Shown piece by piece: positions 48,305 to 58,525 of a DNA stretch of 64,000 nucleotides (position 1 is its first letter; each line of letters begins with the position of its first letter). A model generated the notes under the pieces. The model saw only the letters and a program-made list of their open reading frames with translations, had not been told where the DNA came from and did no database searches. The position numbers and the translations under genes are program-made. This DNA is from Thioalkalivibrio sp. HK1 (GTDB taxonomy: Bacteria > Pseudomonadota > Gammaproteobacteria > HK1). The stretch covers positions 1-64,000 of the forward strand of contig JFBG01000011.1 in assembly GCA_000583135.1 (NCBI GenBank), in the 5' to 3' direction.

Positions 48305-48427
48305 ACATCCTTCTTTAAGATGATCGACATTCCGATCATCTGACTTTCTTCCCCATCGCTTTTCCTTCCAAAGGGATTCGGATTCACCGATAAGCGAACC
48401 TTGATAGACGACGAGGCATTGACTCGG

Positions 48428-49798
48428 ATGCAAGTGACAGTGGAAACGACCGAAGGCTTGGGGCGCCGGATGCGGGTGCAGGTTCCCGAGGAGCGTATAT
48501 CGAGCCAGGTCGCGCAAAGGCTGGGGGAGTTGGCGAAGGAGAAGGTTCGCCTACCCGGTTTTCGACCGGGGAAGGTGCCTGCGAAGGTCATGGCTCGCCA
48601 TTTCGGGGGCAGGATACGCAACGAGGTGATCGGCGAACTCCTGCAACAGACCTTCATTGCCGCCCTCGAACAAGAGAATTTGCGTCCCGCCGCCGTCCCG
48701 CATATCGAGCCCGATGATTCTTCCGCTTCCGGACTCAACTATGTCGCTACCTTCGAGGTTCTGCCCGAGATTCGTTTGGTGCCTTTCGAGGACTTGCGCA
48801 TCGCCCGTCCGGTGGCATCGGTCGGGGAGGCGGATATCGATCGAGTGGTCGAGGCGATGCAAAAGCAGCGTCGAGTCTGGAAGGAGGTTCAGCGACCGGC
48901 GACGATGAGCGATCGAGTGACGGTAAGCAGGCAAATGTTATTCGAAGACGTGGGGAACGATCGGACCGAGGAAACCGAGGACGTGATCGATCTGGACGAT
49001 GAAGAGACGATCTCCGAATTCAAGGACAATCTGATCGGGGCCGAAGCGGGGGACGAGCGATCCTTCGATATGGTCTATCTTCCCTCCGAACCTCCGCAGT
49101 TGACCGGGAAGACGGTGCGAATCGAGTTGAAAGTGCATCGGGTGGAAGAGGGAGAACTCCCCGCCTTGGATGAGCAATTCGCCGAGAGCTTCGGCGTCGC
49201 CGAGGGAGGAATGGATACTTTGCGAGCGGATGTGCGCCGAAATATGGAGCACGAGCTGGGAAACCGTATCGCCTCCTTGGTCAAGCGTCGCACCGTGGAC
49301 GCCCTTTTAAACGCCAACGATATCGAACTTCCGCAGTCGATGGTGCAAGAAAGAGTCGAGGAAGAGATGAAGCACCGTCGCCAGTATTTGGAGCGAGCTG
49401 GAATTCCCGCCGATCGTTTGGATACTATCTTGCCCGATTCCGATGAATTGGTCCCCGAGACGGAGCGCCGCATCGCCACCGGATTGATCTTCTCCGAGAT
49501 CGCTCGCGAAAACAACATCGAGGCGGATGGTTCGAGGGTACGAGATCGGGTGAAGGATATCGCCGCCACCTACCAAGACCCCCAAGCGGTCATCAACCGA
49601 TACTACGCCGACGACAATCTCCTTGCCGGGGTTGAAAACGAGGTCTTGGAGCGGCAAATTGTCGATTGGATCGTCGAGCGCGCCGAAATCGATACCCAAG
49701 AGCTCTCCTTCGATCGGATCATGAAACCCGAGCCGAACTCGCCCGAAGAAGATGACGAGCGGGATTCGAAAGCGACAGGAGATACCCCACCGGCATGA
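48428..49798 (+). CDS. tig: Trigger factor
   Basis: A 456-residue ribosome-associated chaperone from ATG 48428 ([15 protein letters not shown]). The ribosome-binding signature is [12 protein letters not shown]. The central FKBP-like domain (about 155-245) is recognisable by [19 protein letters not shown] but lacks the normal catalytic core (the usual GxxDGxxFxGG and IPGFE stretches are replaced by acidic sequence, for example [15 protein letters not shown]). Prolyl isomerase activity is therefore probably lost. The C-terminal substrate-binding arms follow. The stop overlaps clpP as ATGA. Confidence 0.93.
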   Translation: MQVTVETTEGLGRRMRVQVPEERISSQVAQRLGELAKEKVRLPGFRPGKVPAKVMARHFGGRIRNEVIGELLQQTFIAALEQENLRPAAVPHIEPDDSSASGLNYVATFEVLPEIRLVPFEDLRIARPVASVGEADIDRVVEAMQKQRRVWKEVQRPATMSDRVTVSRQMLFEDVGNDRTEETEDVIDLDDEETISEFKDNLIGAEAGDERSFDMVYLPSEPPQLTGKTVRIELKVHRVEEGELPALDEQFAESFGVAEGGMDTLRADVRRNMEHELGNRIASLVKRRTVDALLNANDIELPQSMVQERVEEEMKHRRQYLERAGIPADRLDTILPDSDELVPETERRIATGLIFSEIARENNIEADGSRVRDRVKDIAATYQDPQAVINRYYADDNLLAGVENEVLERQIVDWIVERAEIDTQELSFDRIMKPEPNSPEEDDERDSKATGDTPPA

Positions 49799-50445
49799 AA
49801 ACCATGAAAGACGAATCGACGCCGATGCACGCCCTCAATCTGGTGCCCATGGTGATCGAGCATACCGCTCGAGGGGAGAGGGCATTCGATATCTACTCTC
49901 GCCTGCTCAAAGAGCGCGTGGTTTTTCTATGCGGCGGAATCGACGATCTCGTTTCGAACGTAATCGTGGCCCAGTTGCTTTTTTTGGAGTCGGAAAACCC
50001 CGACAAGGATATCCACCTCTATATCAATTCGCCGGGAGGACATGTCACCGCCGGTCTTGCGATCTACGATACCATGCAATTCATCAAGCCCGCCGTCAGC
50101 ACCATGTGCATCGGTCAGGCTGCGAGCATGGGTTCGCTGCTGTTGGCCGGGGGTGCACCGGGCAAGCGCTATTGCCTGCCGCATTCATGCATGATGATCC
50201 ATCAGCCCTTGGGCGGATTCCAAGGTCAGGCATCGGATATCGATATTCATGCGCGCGAGATCTTGCGCACTCGAGAGCGCCTCGACAATATCCTTTCGAT
50301 CCATACCGGTCAATCGATCGAACGCATTCGAGAGGATACGGATCGGGATCGTTTCATGCACGCGACCGAGGCCAAGGAATACGGGCTGATCGACGAGGTC
50401 CTCGAGCGGCGCGAGCTCCCTACGGGCTCGGGGCAAGAGGGCTAA
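49795..50445 (+). CDS. clpP: ATP-dependent Clp protease proteolytic subunit
   Basis: A 216-residue serine peptidase. The triad is Ser111 ([11 protein letters not shown]), His136 ([10 protein letters not shown]) and Asp185 (DTDRDRF), the same numbering as the E. coli precursor. A short propeptide precedes [11 protein letters not shown]. Two seven-membered rings pair with ClpX. The start overlaps the tig stop (ATGA), unlike E. coli where an intergenic promoter separates the genes. Confidence 0.97.
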   Translation: MKTMKDESTPMHALNLVPMVIEHTARGERAFDIYSRLLKERVVFLCGGIDDLVSNVIVAQLLFLESENPDKDIHLYINSPGGHVTAGLAIYDTMQFIKPAVSTMCIGQAASMGSLLLAGGAPGKRYCLPHSCMMIHQPLGGFQGQASDIDIHAREILRTRERLDNILSIHTGQSIERIREDTDRDRFMHATEAKEYGLIDEVLERRELPTGSGQEG

Positions 50446-50505
50446 GAGGGCTTTCGGGCGCGACTTCGAGATTTTCGCGAAATCGTCAATGATCGAGGTG
50501 ATTCG

Positions 50506-51831
50506 ATGGCGAACGAGAAAAAGGGTAGGGGAAGCGGTGAGAGAGTGCTTCGTTGCTCCTTTTGCAACGAGACTCAAGATAAGGTGCGCAAGCTGATCGC
50601 CGGCCCTCAAGCGCTGATCTGCGATGTATGCGTCTCTCGCTGCAACGATATCATTTTGGAGGAAGCCAAGAGCTCGCCCGAACAAAAAGAAGTCAAGCCC
50701 CCGGTGCCCAAGGAAATCAATCGGATATTGGATGAATATGTCATCGGACAATCGCATGCCAAGAAAGTGCTCTCGGTTGCGGTCTATAACCACTATAAAA
50801 GGCTGGCTTTGGAGACAACCGAGGAAAAAAGCGAGGTCGATCTTTCCAAGAGCAATGTATTGCTGATCGGCCCCACCGGTTGCGGCAAGACCCTTTTGGC
50901 CGAAACGCTGGCTCGGCTCCTTGACGTTCCGTTCGCCATCGCCGATGCCACGACCCTGACCGAAGCCGGTTATGTGGGCGAGGATGTCGAAAATATCATC
51001 CAGAAACTTCTTCAAAAATGCGATCACGATATCAAAAAGGCGCAAACCGGAATCGTCTATATCGACGAAATCGACAAGGTCGCGCGCAAATCGGATAATC
51101 CTTCCATCACCCGGGATGTCTCCGGCGAGGGAGTGCAGCAGGCATTGCTCAAGTTGGTCGAGGGTACGGTGGCATCCGTTCCTCCCCAAGGCGGGCGCAA
51201 ACATCCGCAGCAGGAATGCCTTCAGGTCGATACATCCAATATCCTGTTTATATGCGGCGGGGCTTTCGACGGTCTCGATAAAATCATCGAGCGGCGCACT
51301 TCGCAACGAGGCGGGATCGGTTTCGGCGCGGATGTCAAAGGCGAGGGCGACTCGAAGCGGATCAGCGAGATCCTCTCCGAGGTCGAGCCCGATGATTTGG
51401 TGCGTTATGGATTGATCCCCGAATTCGTCGGCCGGTTGCCGGTGTTCACCGCGCTCGAAGAACTCGACGAGGAGCAGTTGGTATCGATCCTCACCGAGCC
51501 AAAGAATTCTCTGGTCAATCAATATCGAAAAATCTTCCGGATGGAGGGCGTCGATATCGAGTTCCGGGAGGAGGCGTTGCGCGCGATCGCCCGCAAGGCG
51601 GTGGATCGCAAGACCGGCGCTCGAGGCCTGCGCTCGATCATGGAGGGTCTTCTCCTCAATACGATGTACGGGTTGCCCTCGATGAGCGAAGTGGCCAAGG
51701 TCGTGGTGGAGGAGTCCACGGTCAAGGGAAAATCCGATCCGCTGCTGATCTACGAGGGCAGCTACTCCGCCGGCGCTCGGCTACAAATAACGAACGAATC
51801 GCATACTGCGCAACGAGCCGCCTCCGATTGA
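50506..51831 (+). CDS. clpX: Clp protease ATP-binding subunit ClpX
   Basis: A 441-residue AAA+ unfoldase. The N-terminal C4 zinc domain is RCSFCNETQ with CDVCVSRC. Walker A is [15 protein letters not shown], Walker [13 protein letters not shown], the pore loop GYVGEDV, and sensor 2 is in [11 protein letters not shown]. It lies 60 bp after clpP and is probably co-transcribed with it. Confidence 0.97.
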   Translation: MANEKKGRGSGERVLRCSFCNETQDKVRKLIAGPQALICDVCVSRCNDIILEEAKSSPEQKEVKPPVPKEINRILDEYVIGQSHAKKVLSVAVYNHYKRLALETTEEKSEVDLSKSNVLLIGPTGCGKTLLAETLARLLDVPFAIADATTLTEAGYVGEDVENIIQKLLQKCDHDIKKAQTGIVYIDEIDKVARKSDNPSITRDVSGEGVQQALLKLVEGTVASVPPQGGRKHPQQECLQVDTSNILFICGGAFDGLDKIIERRTSQRGGIGFGADVKGEGDSKRISEILSEVEPDDLVRYGLIPEFVGRLPVFTALEELDEEQLVSILTEPKNSLVNQYRKIFRMEGVDIEFREEALRAIARKAVDRKTGARGLRSIMEGLLLNTMYGLPSMSEVAKVVVEESTVKGKSDPLLIYEGSYSAGARLQITNESHTAQRAASD

Positions 51832-52328
51832 AAAATCCCTTATCGAATCGATTTCGAATGATCGAGGTCGCAATATCCAAGCCGAGTCCTCGCTTTTTTT
51901 GGCTTTTTTCGCATTCGCAAAGGTATCGCCCTCGGATGCAGCGAAGCCTCGATGAAGGGCAAGGGACTTGGGGCCGGTGTCGAGCCGATGTGGGCGAAGT
52001 CCGGGCCGAAAATCATCGAGGCGAAGCCCCGGCGGTCCCTCTTCTTATGCAAGGCGGATCGAGTCCCGGGGATAAGGGGTTGAAATGCCCTCGATGCGGC
52101 ATCATCTGATTTTTTGCAAGAATGTGCATCGATCCGATCCGGCGGGATTTCAAAAGAGGATCAAAGAGCATCGGCGAGATGGTTCGAAGGTAGCGAGTAT
52201 GATGGCAATCGACGGGCGAAGGTTTTTCGAAACGAACACGCAGGCGATGAACACGTCATGACGCCATCGTTTGAGATGGCGATCTTGAAACACTCTCTTT
52301 CGATCAAGACAGCGATGAGGTATCGAAT
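51832..52328. other. 497-bp gap between clpX and lon
   Basis: No convincing gene; the open frames are short and of biased composition. The lon promoter must lie here. A CTTGAAA at 52284-52290 resembles a heat-shock sigma-32 -35 element, but no matching CCCCAT-type -10 follows at the right distance, so I do not claim it. Confidence 0.5.
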
Positions 52329-54719
52329 ATGATCCCCGTGCTTCCCTTGCGGGATGTCGTCATCTTTCCGAATTCGGTCACTCCTCTTTTCGTCGGGAGG
52401 CCGCGTTCCATCAAGGCTCTGAATCGGGTGATGCAGGAGGATTCCCGACAGGTCTTTCTCGTGGCGCAAAAGGACGGGGCCAACGAGGATCCCGATGCCG
52501 GGCATGTGCACGATGTCGGCACGGTGGCCACCATTTTGCACATGCTCAAGATGTCCGATAGCACGGTCAAGATCATGGTGCAAGGCCAATACCGGGCCCG
52601 GGTCGAGACCTACGACGATAGCGGTGATTTCCTCTCGGCCCAAGTTTCGGCCCTTGAATTGCCGACCGAGGATCCACAGGAGATCGAGGTTCTGGCGCGC
52701 TCGTTGTTGACCCACGTCGAGCAATACGCTCAGCTCAATAAAAAAATGCCCTCGGAGATCGTGGCCACCCTGTCGAGTTATGACGATATCGAAAAGCTCA
52801 TCGACAATACCGCCACCCATATCAATATCCGCACCGAACACAAGCAGGCGGTTCTCGAGATCCCCTCGGCGCATGAAAGGCTCGGTTATCTGATCGCCCG
52901 TATCAACGAGGAAATCGAGCTCTTGCAGGTCGAAAAGCGGATTCGCGGGCGCATCAAGCAGCAGATGGAGAAAAGCCAGCGCGAGTATTACCTCAACGAG
53001 CAGATGAAGGCGATCCAAAAAGAGCTGGGCGATGAGGAAAGCGTCAACGAGAACGAGGATCTGGCAAAGAAAATCAAATCATCGGGGATGCCGAAAGACG
53101 TTCGCGAGAAGGCCAAGGGCGAACTCGACAAGCTCAAGATGATGTCGCCGATGTCCTCCGAGGCCAATGTCGTGCGCAGCTATATCGATTGGTTGATCGG
53201 TGTTCCTTGGAAAAAGCGCACCCGCATCGGGCACGATATCAACAAGGCGGAGGATGTCTTGGAGGCGGATCATTACGGGCTCGAGAAGGTCAAGGAGCGT
53301 ATCTTGGAGTATCTTGCGGTTCAAAGCCGAGTCAAGAAAATCAAGGGTCCGATCTTGTGTCTGGTGGGCCCGCCGGGGGTCGGAAAGACCTCTTTGGGCA
53401 AATCGATCGCTCGGGCGACGAGCCGGAAATTCACCCGCATGTCGCTCGGAGGAGTGCGCGACGAGGCCGAGATTCGCGGGCATCGGCGGACCTATGTCGG
53501 GGCTCTTCCCGGAAAAATCGTGCAGAACCTCGCCAAGGTCGGGGTGCGCAATCCTCTTTTCCTTCTGGACGAGGTGGATAAGATCTCGATGGATTTTCGA
53601 GGCGATCCATCGTCGGCGCTGCTCGAAGTGCTCGATCCCGAGCAGAATCATGCCTTCAACGACCATTATCTGGACGTCGATTACGATCTCTCCGAAGTGA
53701 TGTTCGTGGCGACGGCCAATACCTTGGATATCGCCCCGCCGCTATTGGATCGCATGGAGGTGATCCGTCTTTCGGGCTATACCGAGGACGAGAAACTCAA
53801 CATCGCCGAGCGCTATCTTCTGCCGAGGCAGAAAGAGGATGCGGGACTCGAAGACAACGAGCTCGATCTCACCTCCGATGCGATTCGCGATATCGTGCGC
53901 CACTATACCCGCGAGGCCGGGGTGCGGGGCATCGACCGTGAAATCGCCCGTATCTGCCGCAAGGTGGTCAGAAAGAAGGTTTCGGGGGAGGAAAAGAAAG
54001 GGAAAATCCTCGTCGAGCCTTCGAATCTCGAGGAATATCTCGGGGTGCGCAAATATCGCTTCGGGCACAAGGAAGAGGAGAATCGAGTCGGTCAGGTGAC
54101 CGGTCTTGCTTGGACCGAGGTCGGGGGTGATTTGTTGACCATCGAAGCGGCGGTGATCCGCGGTCGGGGGCAGGCGCTTTATACCGGTCAGCTCGGCGAG
54201 GTGATGCAAGAATCCATCCAAGCGGCGATGACCGTCGTTCGCTCCCGTGCGAATGTTCTTGGCATTGCCCCGAAATTCTATCAGCGCCAAGATGTGCATA
54301 TCCACGTGCCCGAAGGGGCGACTCCGAAGGATGGCCCGAGTGCGGGCATCGGCATGTGCACCGCGTTGGTTTCCGCGCTCACCGGAATCGCCGTGCGATC
54401 CGATGTGGCGATGACCGGAGAGATCACCTTGCGCGGGGAAGTGCTGCCCATCGGTGGTTTGAAAGAAAAACTGCTCGCCGCCTTGCGGGGCGGGATCAAG
54501 ATGGTGTTGATCCCCGAGGAGAATGTGCGCGAACTGCCGGAAATCCCCGACAATATCAAGGATCACCTCGATATTCGTCCGGTGAAGTGGATCGATCAGG
54601 TTCTCGAACTCGCATTGGTCAGCCAACCGTCGGCCGATGCCGATATCATCGCCGGTCCCGTTCCGGATTCCACCGAAGGAAAAGAGGCGGGTATCGAGCG
54701 AGGCTTGACCGCCCATTAG
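52329..54719 (+). CDS. lon: ATP-dependent protease Lon
   Basis: A 796-residue Lon. The start MIPVLPLRDVVIFPN lacks the roughly ten residues that precede this motif in E. coli but is complete in the N-terminal domain. Walker A is GPPGVGKTSLGKSIA, Walker B FLLDEVDKI. The catalytic dyad is Ser671 (DGPSAGIGM) and Lys714 (GGLKEKLLA), 43 residues apart as in E. coli Lon. It degrades misfolded and regulatory proteins. hupB, which usually follows lon in gammaproteobacteria, is missing here. Confidence 0.97.
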   Translation: MIPVLPLRDVVIFPNSVTPLFVGRPRSIKALNRVMQEDSRQVFLVAQKDGANEDPDAGHVHDVGTVATILHMLKMSDSTVKIMVQGQYRARVETYDDSGDFLSAQVSALELPTEDPQEIEVLARSLLTHVEQYAQLNKKMPSEIVATLSSYDDIEKLIDNTATHINIRTEHKQAVLEIPSAHERLGYLIARINEEIELLQVEKRIRGRIKQQMEKSQREYYLNEQMKAIQKELGDEESVNENEDLAKKIKSSGMPKDVREKAKGELDKLKMMSPMSSEANVVRSYIDWLIGVPWKKRTRIGHDINKAEDVLEADHYGLEKVKERILEYLAVQSRVKKIKGPILCLVGPPGVGKTSLGKSIARATSRKFTRMSLGGVRDEAEIRGHRRTYVGALPGKIVQNLAKVGVRNPLFLLDEVDKISMDFRGDPSSALLEVLDPEQNHAFNDHYLDVDYDLSEVMFVATANTLDIAPPLLDRMEVIRLSGYTEDEKLNIAERYLLPRQKEDAGLEDNELDLTSDAIRDIVRHYTREAGVRGIDREIARICRKVVRKKVSGEEKKGKILVEPSNLEEYLGVRKYRFGHKEEENRVGQVTGLAWTEVGGDLLTIEAAVIRGRGQALYTGQLGEVMQESIQAAMTVVRSRANVLGIAPKFYQRQDVHIHVPEGATPKDGPSAGIGMCTALVSALTGIAVRSDVAMTGEITLRGEVLPIGGLKEKLLAALRGGIKMVLIPEENVRELPEIPDNIKDHLDIRPVKWIDQVLELALVSQPSADADIIAGPVPDSTEGKEAGIERGLTAH

Positions 54720-55019
54720 AAAAAGCGAAAAAAATTCATCGATCCCCTTGCGCAACCGGCCCGAGATCGTCTAATATTAAGCCTTGGATGGGATTGACGA
54801 TTCGAAAACGGTATCTTTCGCAGCGAATCCGAAGGGCCGGATTTCGAGAACAAGGATGGCTTCGGTTTTCGTCGATGCACATGAGCTTCGGGATTCGAAA
54901 GGGAAATCTCGAAAGGGAAATCTCGAAAGGGAAATCTCGAAAGGGAAATCCTAAAAGAGATCTCACCGAAGACCCATGGTAAAAAAGCGGACGGTAAAAA
55001 ACGGATGCCGAGATAACAA
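54720..55019. other. 300-bp gap after lon, without a hupB gene
   Basis: No HU-like frame is present on either strand. The space holds the 14-bp tandem repeat (54895-54950) and leads into two tRNA genes. Confidence 0.6.
54895..54950. repeat. Four perfect 14-bp tandem repeats
   Basis: TCGAAAGGGAAATC occurs four times in a row without a mismatch, 70 bp before tRNA-Val. A partly matching CTAAAAGAGATC follows. Such identical copies suggest recent replication slippage and probably vary in number among strains. Confidence 0.92.
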
Positions 55020-55095
55020 GGGTGCTTAGCTCAGATGGAAGAGCGTCGCCCTTACAAGGCGAAAGTCGGGGGTTCAAATCCCTCAGCACCCACCA
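55020..55095 (+). tRNA. tRNA-Val (TAC)
   Basis: Acceptor GGGTGCT pairs with AGCACCC, then ACCA. The anticodon loop CTTACAA gives TAC. The T arm GGTTCAAATCC is canonical. Length is 76 nt. Confidence 0.95.
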
Positions 55096-55111
55096 GATTT
55101 TTCGTTTTATC

Positions 55112-55188
55112 GGAGTGGTAGTTCAGTTGGTTAGAATACCGGCCTGTCACGCCGGGGGTCGCGGGTTCGAGTCCCGTCCACTCCGCCA
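55112..55188 (+). tRNA. tRNA-Asp (GTC)
   Basis: Acceptor GGAGTGG pairs with CCACTCC, then GCCA. The anticodon loop TGTCACG gives GTC. Sixteen bp follow tRNA-Val, so the two are probably co-transcribed ahead of ppiD. Confidence 0.95.
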
Positions 55189-55385
55189 ATCTTCCCCCTT
55201 CTAGATAAGGATATTGGAAGAGGGTCGCCTGAGATGGTTCGTCGATCTCAGGCGAAGGGGCTTGATTGCGGTGTCGAAAAAAACCTTTATCGAGGCATCG
55301 GGATTCGATCGATCAAGATTCGCCAAGCGATCGCTCTCGTTCTTGTTACTATCCTTGCCATCCCACTTGCATCGGAAAATCTCTC

Positions 55386-57371
55386 ATGCTTCAGTTCATT
55401 CGTGACAAGGCGACGGGCTGGGTTGCCTGGGCGATCGTCATCATGCTGACCATCCCTTTCGCTCTTTGGGGGGTCCATCAATATTATGTACCCCCGGAAG
55501 GGGGGTATCAGCCGGTCGCCATCGTCAATGGCGATGAAATCTCCTATTACACGCTTCGGGGTCTTTATGACAATCGCCGACAGCAGATGCGTCGATCCGA
55601 TCCGAACGCCTACCTCACCGAGGAAGAGCAAGCGGCCGAACGCCGGGATATTCTGGATGAGCTGATCGATTATCAGGTGATCATCGATACCGGGTCCGGT
55701 GCCGGCATGCGGGTCAGCGATGTTCGCTTGAGCGAGAGCATCAGGGAGGGGAGCGGTTTTCGATCCGGCGGAGAGTTTTCCCGCGAGGTCTACGAGAACG
55801 TCATACGCAACCAAGGGATTTCCGTCGGACAATACGAGGAAGATCTGCGAGAGAGCTTCTTGCAATGGCAGGTCGTATCCGGAATCGTGGGCGCCGGTTT
55901 TATTTCATCCACCGAGCTGAACGATTATCTGCGTATCGAGGGGCAAAAAAGAGATTTCTCCCTTTTGACCTTGCCCGTCATCGAGCCCGATGACGGCGAA
56001 CGGACCGACGAAGAATCCCTCGATGAAGCCGCGATACAGGCTCATTTCGAGGACAACGGCGATACCTATATCGTTCCGGAGCGAGTGCGGCTTCGCTATG
56101 TCGAAATATCCAGAGACGAGATTGCCGCCGCCATCGATACCGATGACGAGGAGCTGCGCGCCCATTACGAAACGAGGAAGAGGGAATTCGTGACCGAGGA
56201 GACCCGTAATGTCTCCCATATCCTGATATCGCTCCCTTCCGATGCCGATGACGAGGCGGAAGAGAAAGCGAAGGAGGATCTGGTTGCCATTCGGGATCGA
56301 ATCGTCGCCGGTGAATCGTTCGAGGATTTGGCGACAGAACTCTCGCAGGATCCCGGATCCGCCCAATCCGGCGGCGATCTCGGAGTGGTGGAGCGCGGGG
56401 TGATGGATGCCTCTTTCGAGGCCGCGGCATTCGCGTTGGATGCCGATGCCCTCAGCGATCCGGTTCGTTCGCTGTTCGGTTGGCATCTGATCAAGGTCAC
56501 CGCGATCAACGAAAAGCAGGTCACCCCTTTCGAGGAAGTCCGAGAACAGCTCCTCGAAGAGTATCGACAACGCGAGGCGGAGGATCTTTATGCCGAGAAT
56601 GTGGATACCTTGGCGAACCTAAGCTATGAAAATCCGGAATCGTTGGAAGTGGCGGCGGATGAGCTTGGCCTCGAGATCAAGGAAAGTGATTACATCGGCC
56701 GCAGCGGACCGATCAGTGATCCCGAGGATAACGATAGTTCCGCCATTTCCCACCCCCGGATATTGGAAGCCGCCTTCTCGGAGGATGTTCTCGAAGGAGG
56801 CAATAACAGCGACATGATCGAATACGAACCGGGGAAGGTCGTGGTTCTGCGTACTTTCGATCGCCAAGCCGAGCGCAGGCAATCGCTGGACGAGGTACGG
56901 CAAGAGGTCATCGATTCCCTCGAAGCCGAGCGTGCGAAGGACCGAATCGTCATGCAAGGGCGTCGAATCCTTGCGGATCTGCGAGGAGGGAAGGATCCCA
57001 AAGAAGTGGCCGAAGAGGTGGAGTTGGAGTGGAGTGTCCATGAGGGTGTGGAGCGCTCGAGCTTCGAACTCTCGGAGATGCTGATCGAAGCCGCTTTTCG
57101 CATCCCCAGACCAGAAGCGGAAGACGCCCCGCAATTCGACGGTATCTATGATCCCGATACCGGGGAGTATCTCCTGATCTCTCTTTCTGCGGTCATCGAT
57201 GGGGATTCGGATGCGATGGAAGAAGCGCAAAGGGATACGACAAAAGAGCGATTGGAAGGCGAGATCGGGCAGGGGATGTATGATGCCTTTTTGAGCAGTC
57301 GGCGCAAGGTGGCCCATATCGAGATATTCGAGGAAAATATCGACGGCGATCTCGCATCGCCGAGTTTCTAA
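55386..57371 (+). CDS. ppiD: Periplasmic chaperone / peptidyl-prolyl isomerase PpiD
   Basis: A 661-residue protein starts at ATG 55386. An N-terminal anchor (LQFIRDKATGWVAWAIVIMLTIPFALWGVHQYY) is followed by a SurA-like chaperone domain, a parvulin domain at about 275-375 (NVSHILISLPS..., then LSQDPGSAQSGGDLGVVERG and LFGWHLIKVT) and a long charged C-terminal part. It is tethered to the inner membrane and helps proteins leaving the Sec translocon. It sits after lon as in other gammaproteobacteria. Confidence 0.92.
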   Translation: MLQFIRDKATGWVAWAIVIMLTIPFALWGVHQYYVPPEGGYQPVAIVNGDEISYYTLRGLYDNRRQQMRRSDPNAYLTEEEQAAERRDILDELIDYQVIIDTGSGAGMRVSDVRLSESIREGSGFRSGGEFSREVYENVIRNQGISVGQYEEDLRESFLQWQVVSGIVGAGFISSTELNDYLRIEGQKRDFSLLTLPVIEPDDGERTDEESLDEAAIQAHFEDNGDTYIVPERVRLRYVEISRDEIAAAIDTDDEELRAHYETRKREFVTEETRNVSHILISLPSDADDEAEEKAKEDLVAIRDRIVAGESFEDLATELSQDPGSAQSGGDLGVVERGVMDASFEAAAFALDADALSDPVRSLFGWHLIKVTAINEKQVTPFEEVREQLLEEYRQREAEDLYAENVDTLANLSYENPESLEVAADELGLEIKESDYIGRSGPISDPEDNDSSAISHPRILEAAFSEDVLEGGNNSDMIEYEPGKVVVLRTFDRQAERRQSLDEVRQEVIDSLEAERAKDRIVMQGRRILADLRGGKDPKEVAEEVELEWSVHEGVERSSFELSEMLIEAAFRIPRPEAEDAPQFDGIYDPDTGEYLLISLSAVIDGDSDAMEEAQRDTTKERLEGEIGQGMYDAFLSSRRKVAHIEIFEENIDGDLASPSF

Positions 57372-57827
57372 GCGGGTATCCTTCGGCGCCAAAAAAAGCG
57401 GTGCCAATCTAGGTGTTGGCCGGGCCAAGGCTTGGATACCGGTTCATTGACAGGCCTTTTTTCGAAGGGCTTGTCGATACTCGATCGATATCGAGACCAT
57501 CGGACACCTTGCATCATCGAGATTTGTCGAAGATGATGGGAAGAAGACGGCTTTTATCCAAGCCGAGTCGGCCGAAGGTGGAGGAAGAGCCAAGGCGAAA
57601 AGAGCCGAGGCGGTCAATATAGAAGATAGAAAAATAGAAGAGGGATTATCTATCCTTGGCGATTGAAAATCATCATCCGAAAAAGATTCTCCTACTTCGA
57701 TAAAAAATATCTTGAAAAAGCGGTGATGAAGTCAAGCGCCAAGTTTCCAAATACTCTATCCCGACTCGTATCAATCCAGATTCCGACGTCTTCGATAATC
57801 GATCCATCGTCGATGGATTCTTGCGTT
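57372..57827. other. 456-bp gap between ppiD and the HNH gene
   Basis: Convergent genes flank it. A GGCGCC / GGTGCC pair with an A-rich loop lies near 57390-57410 but has no T run. The right part (57620-57730) is AT-rich. No gene is recognised. Confidence 0.45.
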
Positions 57828-58427
57828 TCAGCCGATGCGACCCGAGCGGCCGGAGCGTCGGAAACGTTTTTTGAGAAAGGTCATCTGATCGGCCAAGATG
57901 CGGCGATTGGAGAGCACCAGATATTCCGCCCGGTTGGGGGTGTAGGGGATCGCCAACAGATTCATTCCGGCCTGATCCGGGGTGCGCGCTCCCTTGGCGT
58001 GATTGCAAGCGCGGCAGGCCGCCACCACGTTGATCCAGCAATCCTTGCCGCCTTGAGAGAGAGGGATCAGATGATCTCGGGTGAGGAGTTGTGCAGGGAA
58101 TTCGTTGCCGCAATACAGGCAAAGATGGTCGTCGCGCAAGAAGAGTTCCCGATTCGATAGCGGGGGTGTGAGGTGCTCGCCCTCGCCCTCTCGATCCTTT
58201 CCTTTGACGGCGACGATGGAACTGACGGTGATCCTCGATCGATGCCCGGTCAATCGATTGATTCCGCCTTTGAAGGTGAACGAGCGTTCTCCGGCGGACC
58301 AAGCGACCATCTCTCTCGACATCAGCACCACCGCCGTTTGCCAAGGGATCCAACGCAAGGGGCGGCCGGCGATATCAAGCCGAAGGATCAGGGGATTGTG
58401 GTTGGGGCTCATGGTCGAAAGGGCCAT
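57828..58427 (-). CDS. HNH endonuclease domain protein
   Basis: A 199-residue protein starts at ATG 58427 behind GGAGAG. The first 110 residues (NPLILRLDIAGRPLRWIPWQTAVVLM, then VAWSAGERSFTF) match the N-terminal part of a widespread chromosomal HNH family. The HNH core (about 116-170) has Cys pairs LCLYCGNEF and CRACNHAKG and the catalytic HLIPLSQGGKD. This conserved family is common in aquatic bacteria next to housekeeping genes and is not clearly a homing or phage nuclease. Function is unknown. Confidence 0.82.
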   Translation of the reverse strand: MALSTMSPNHNPLILRLDIAGRPLRWIPWQTAVVLMSREMVAWSAGERSFTFKGGINRLTGHRSRITVSSIVAVKGKDREGEGEHLTPPLSNRELFLRDDHLCLYCGNEFPAQLLTRDHLIPLSQGGKDCWINVVAACRACNHAKGARTPDQAGMNLLAIPYTPNRAEYLVLSNRRILADQMTFLKKRFRRSGRSGRIG

Positions 58428-58525
58428 CGAAATTCTCTCCTCGCAGAATGGATATCGAGTGCCGTGACAAAGAGCATGCTTTAGGGCCGGGCTTTTTTCA
58501 AAGATGTGGACCGGACCTGGGCGGG

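Noticed and set aside
52284..52328. Sigma-32 heat-shock promoter of lon
   Set aside because: CTTGAAA is present, but no CCCCAT-type -10 follows at suitable spacing.
54895..54950. CRISPR array
   Set aside because: The repeats are contiguous, 14 bp and have no unique spacers; no cas genes in the window.
57828..58427. Homing or phage-terminase HNH nuclease
   Set aside because: No intron, terminase or phage genes nearby; the N-terminal domain matches a chromosomal HNH family.
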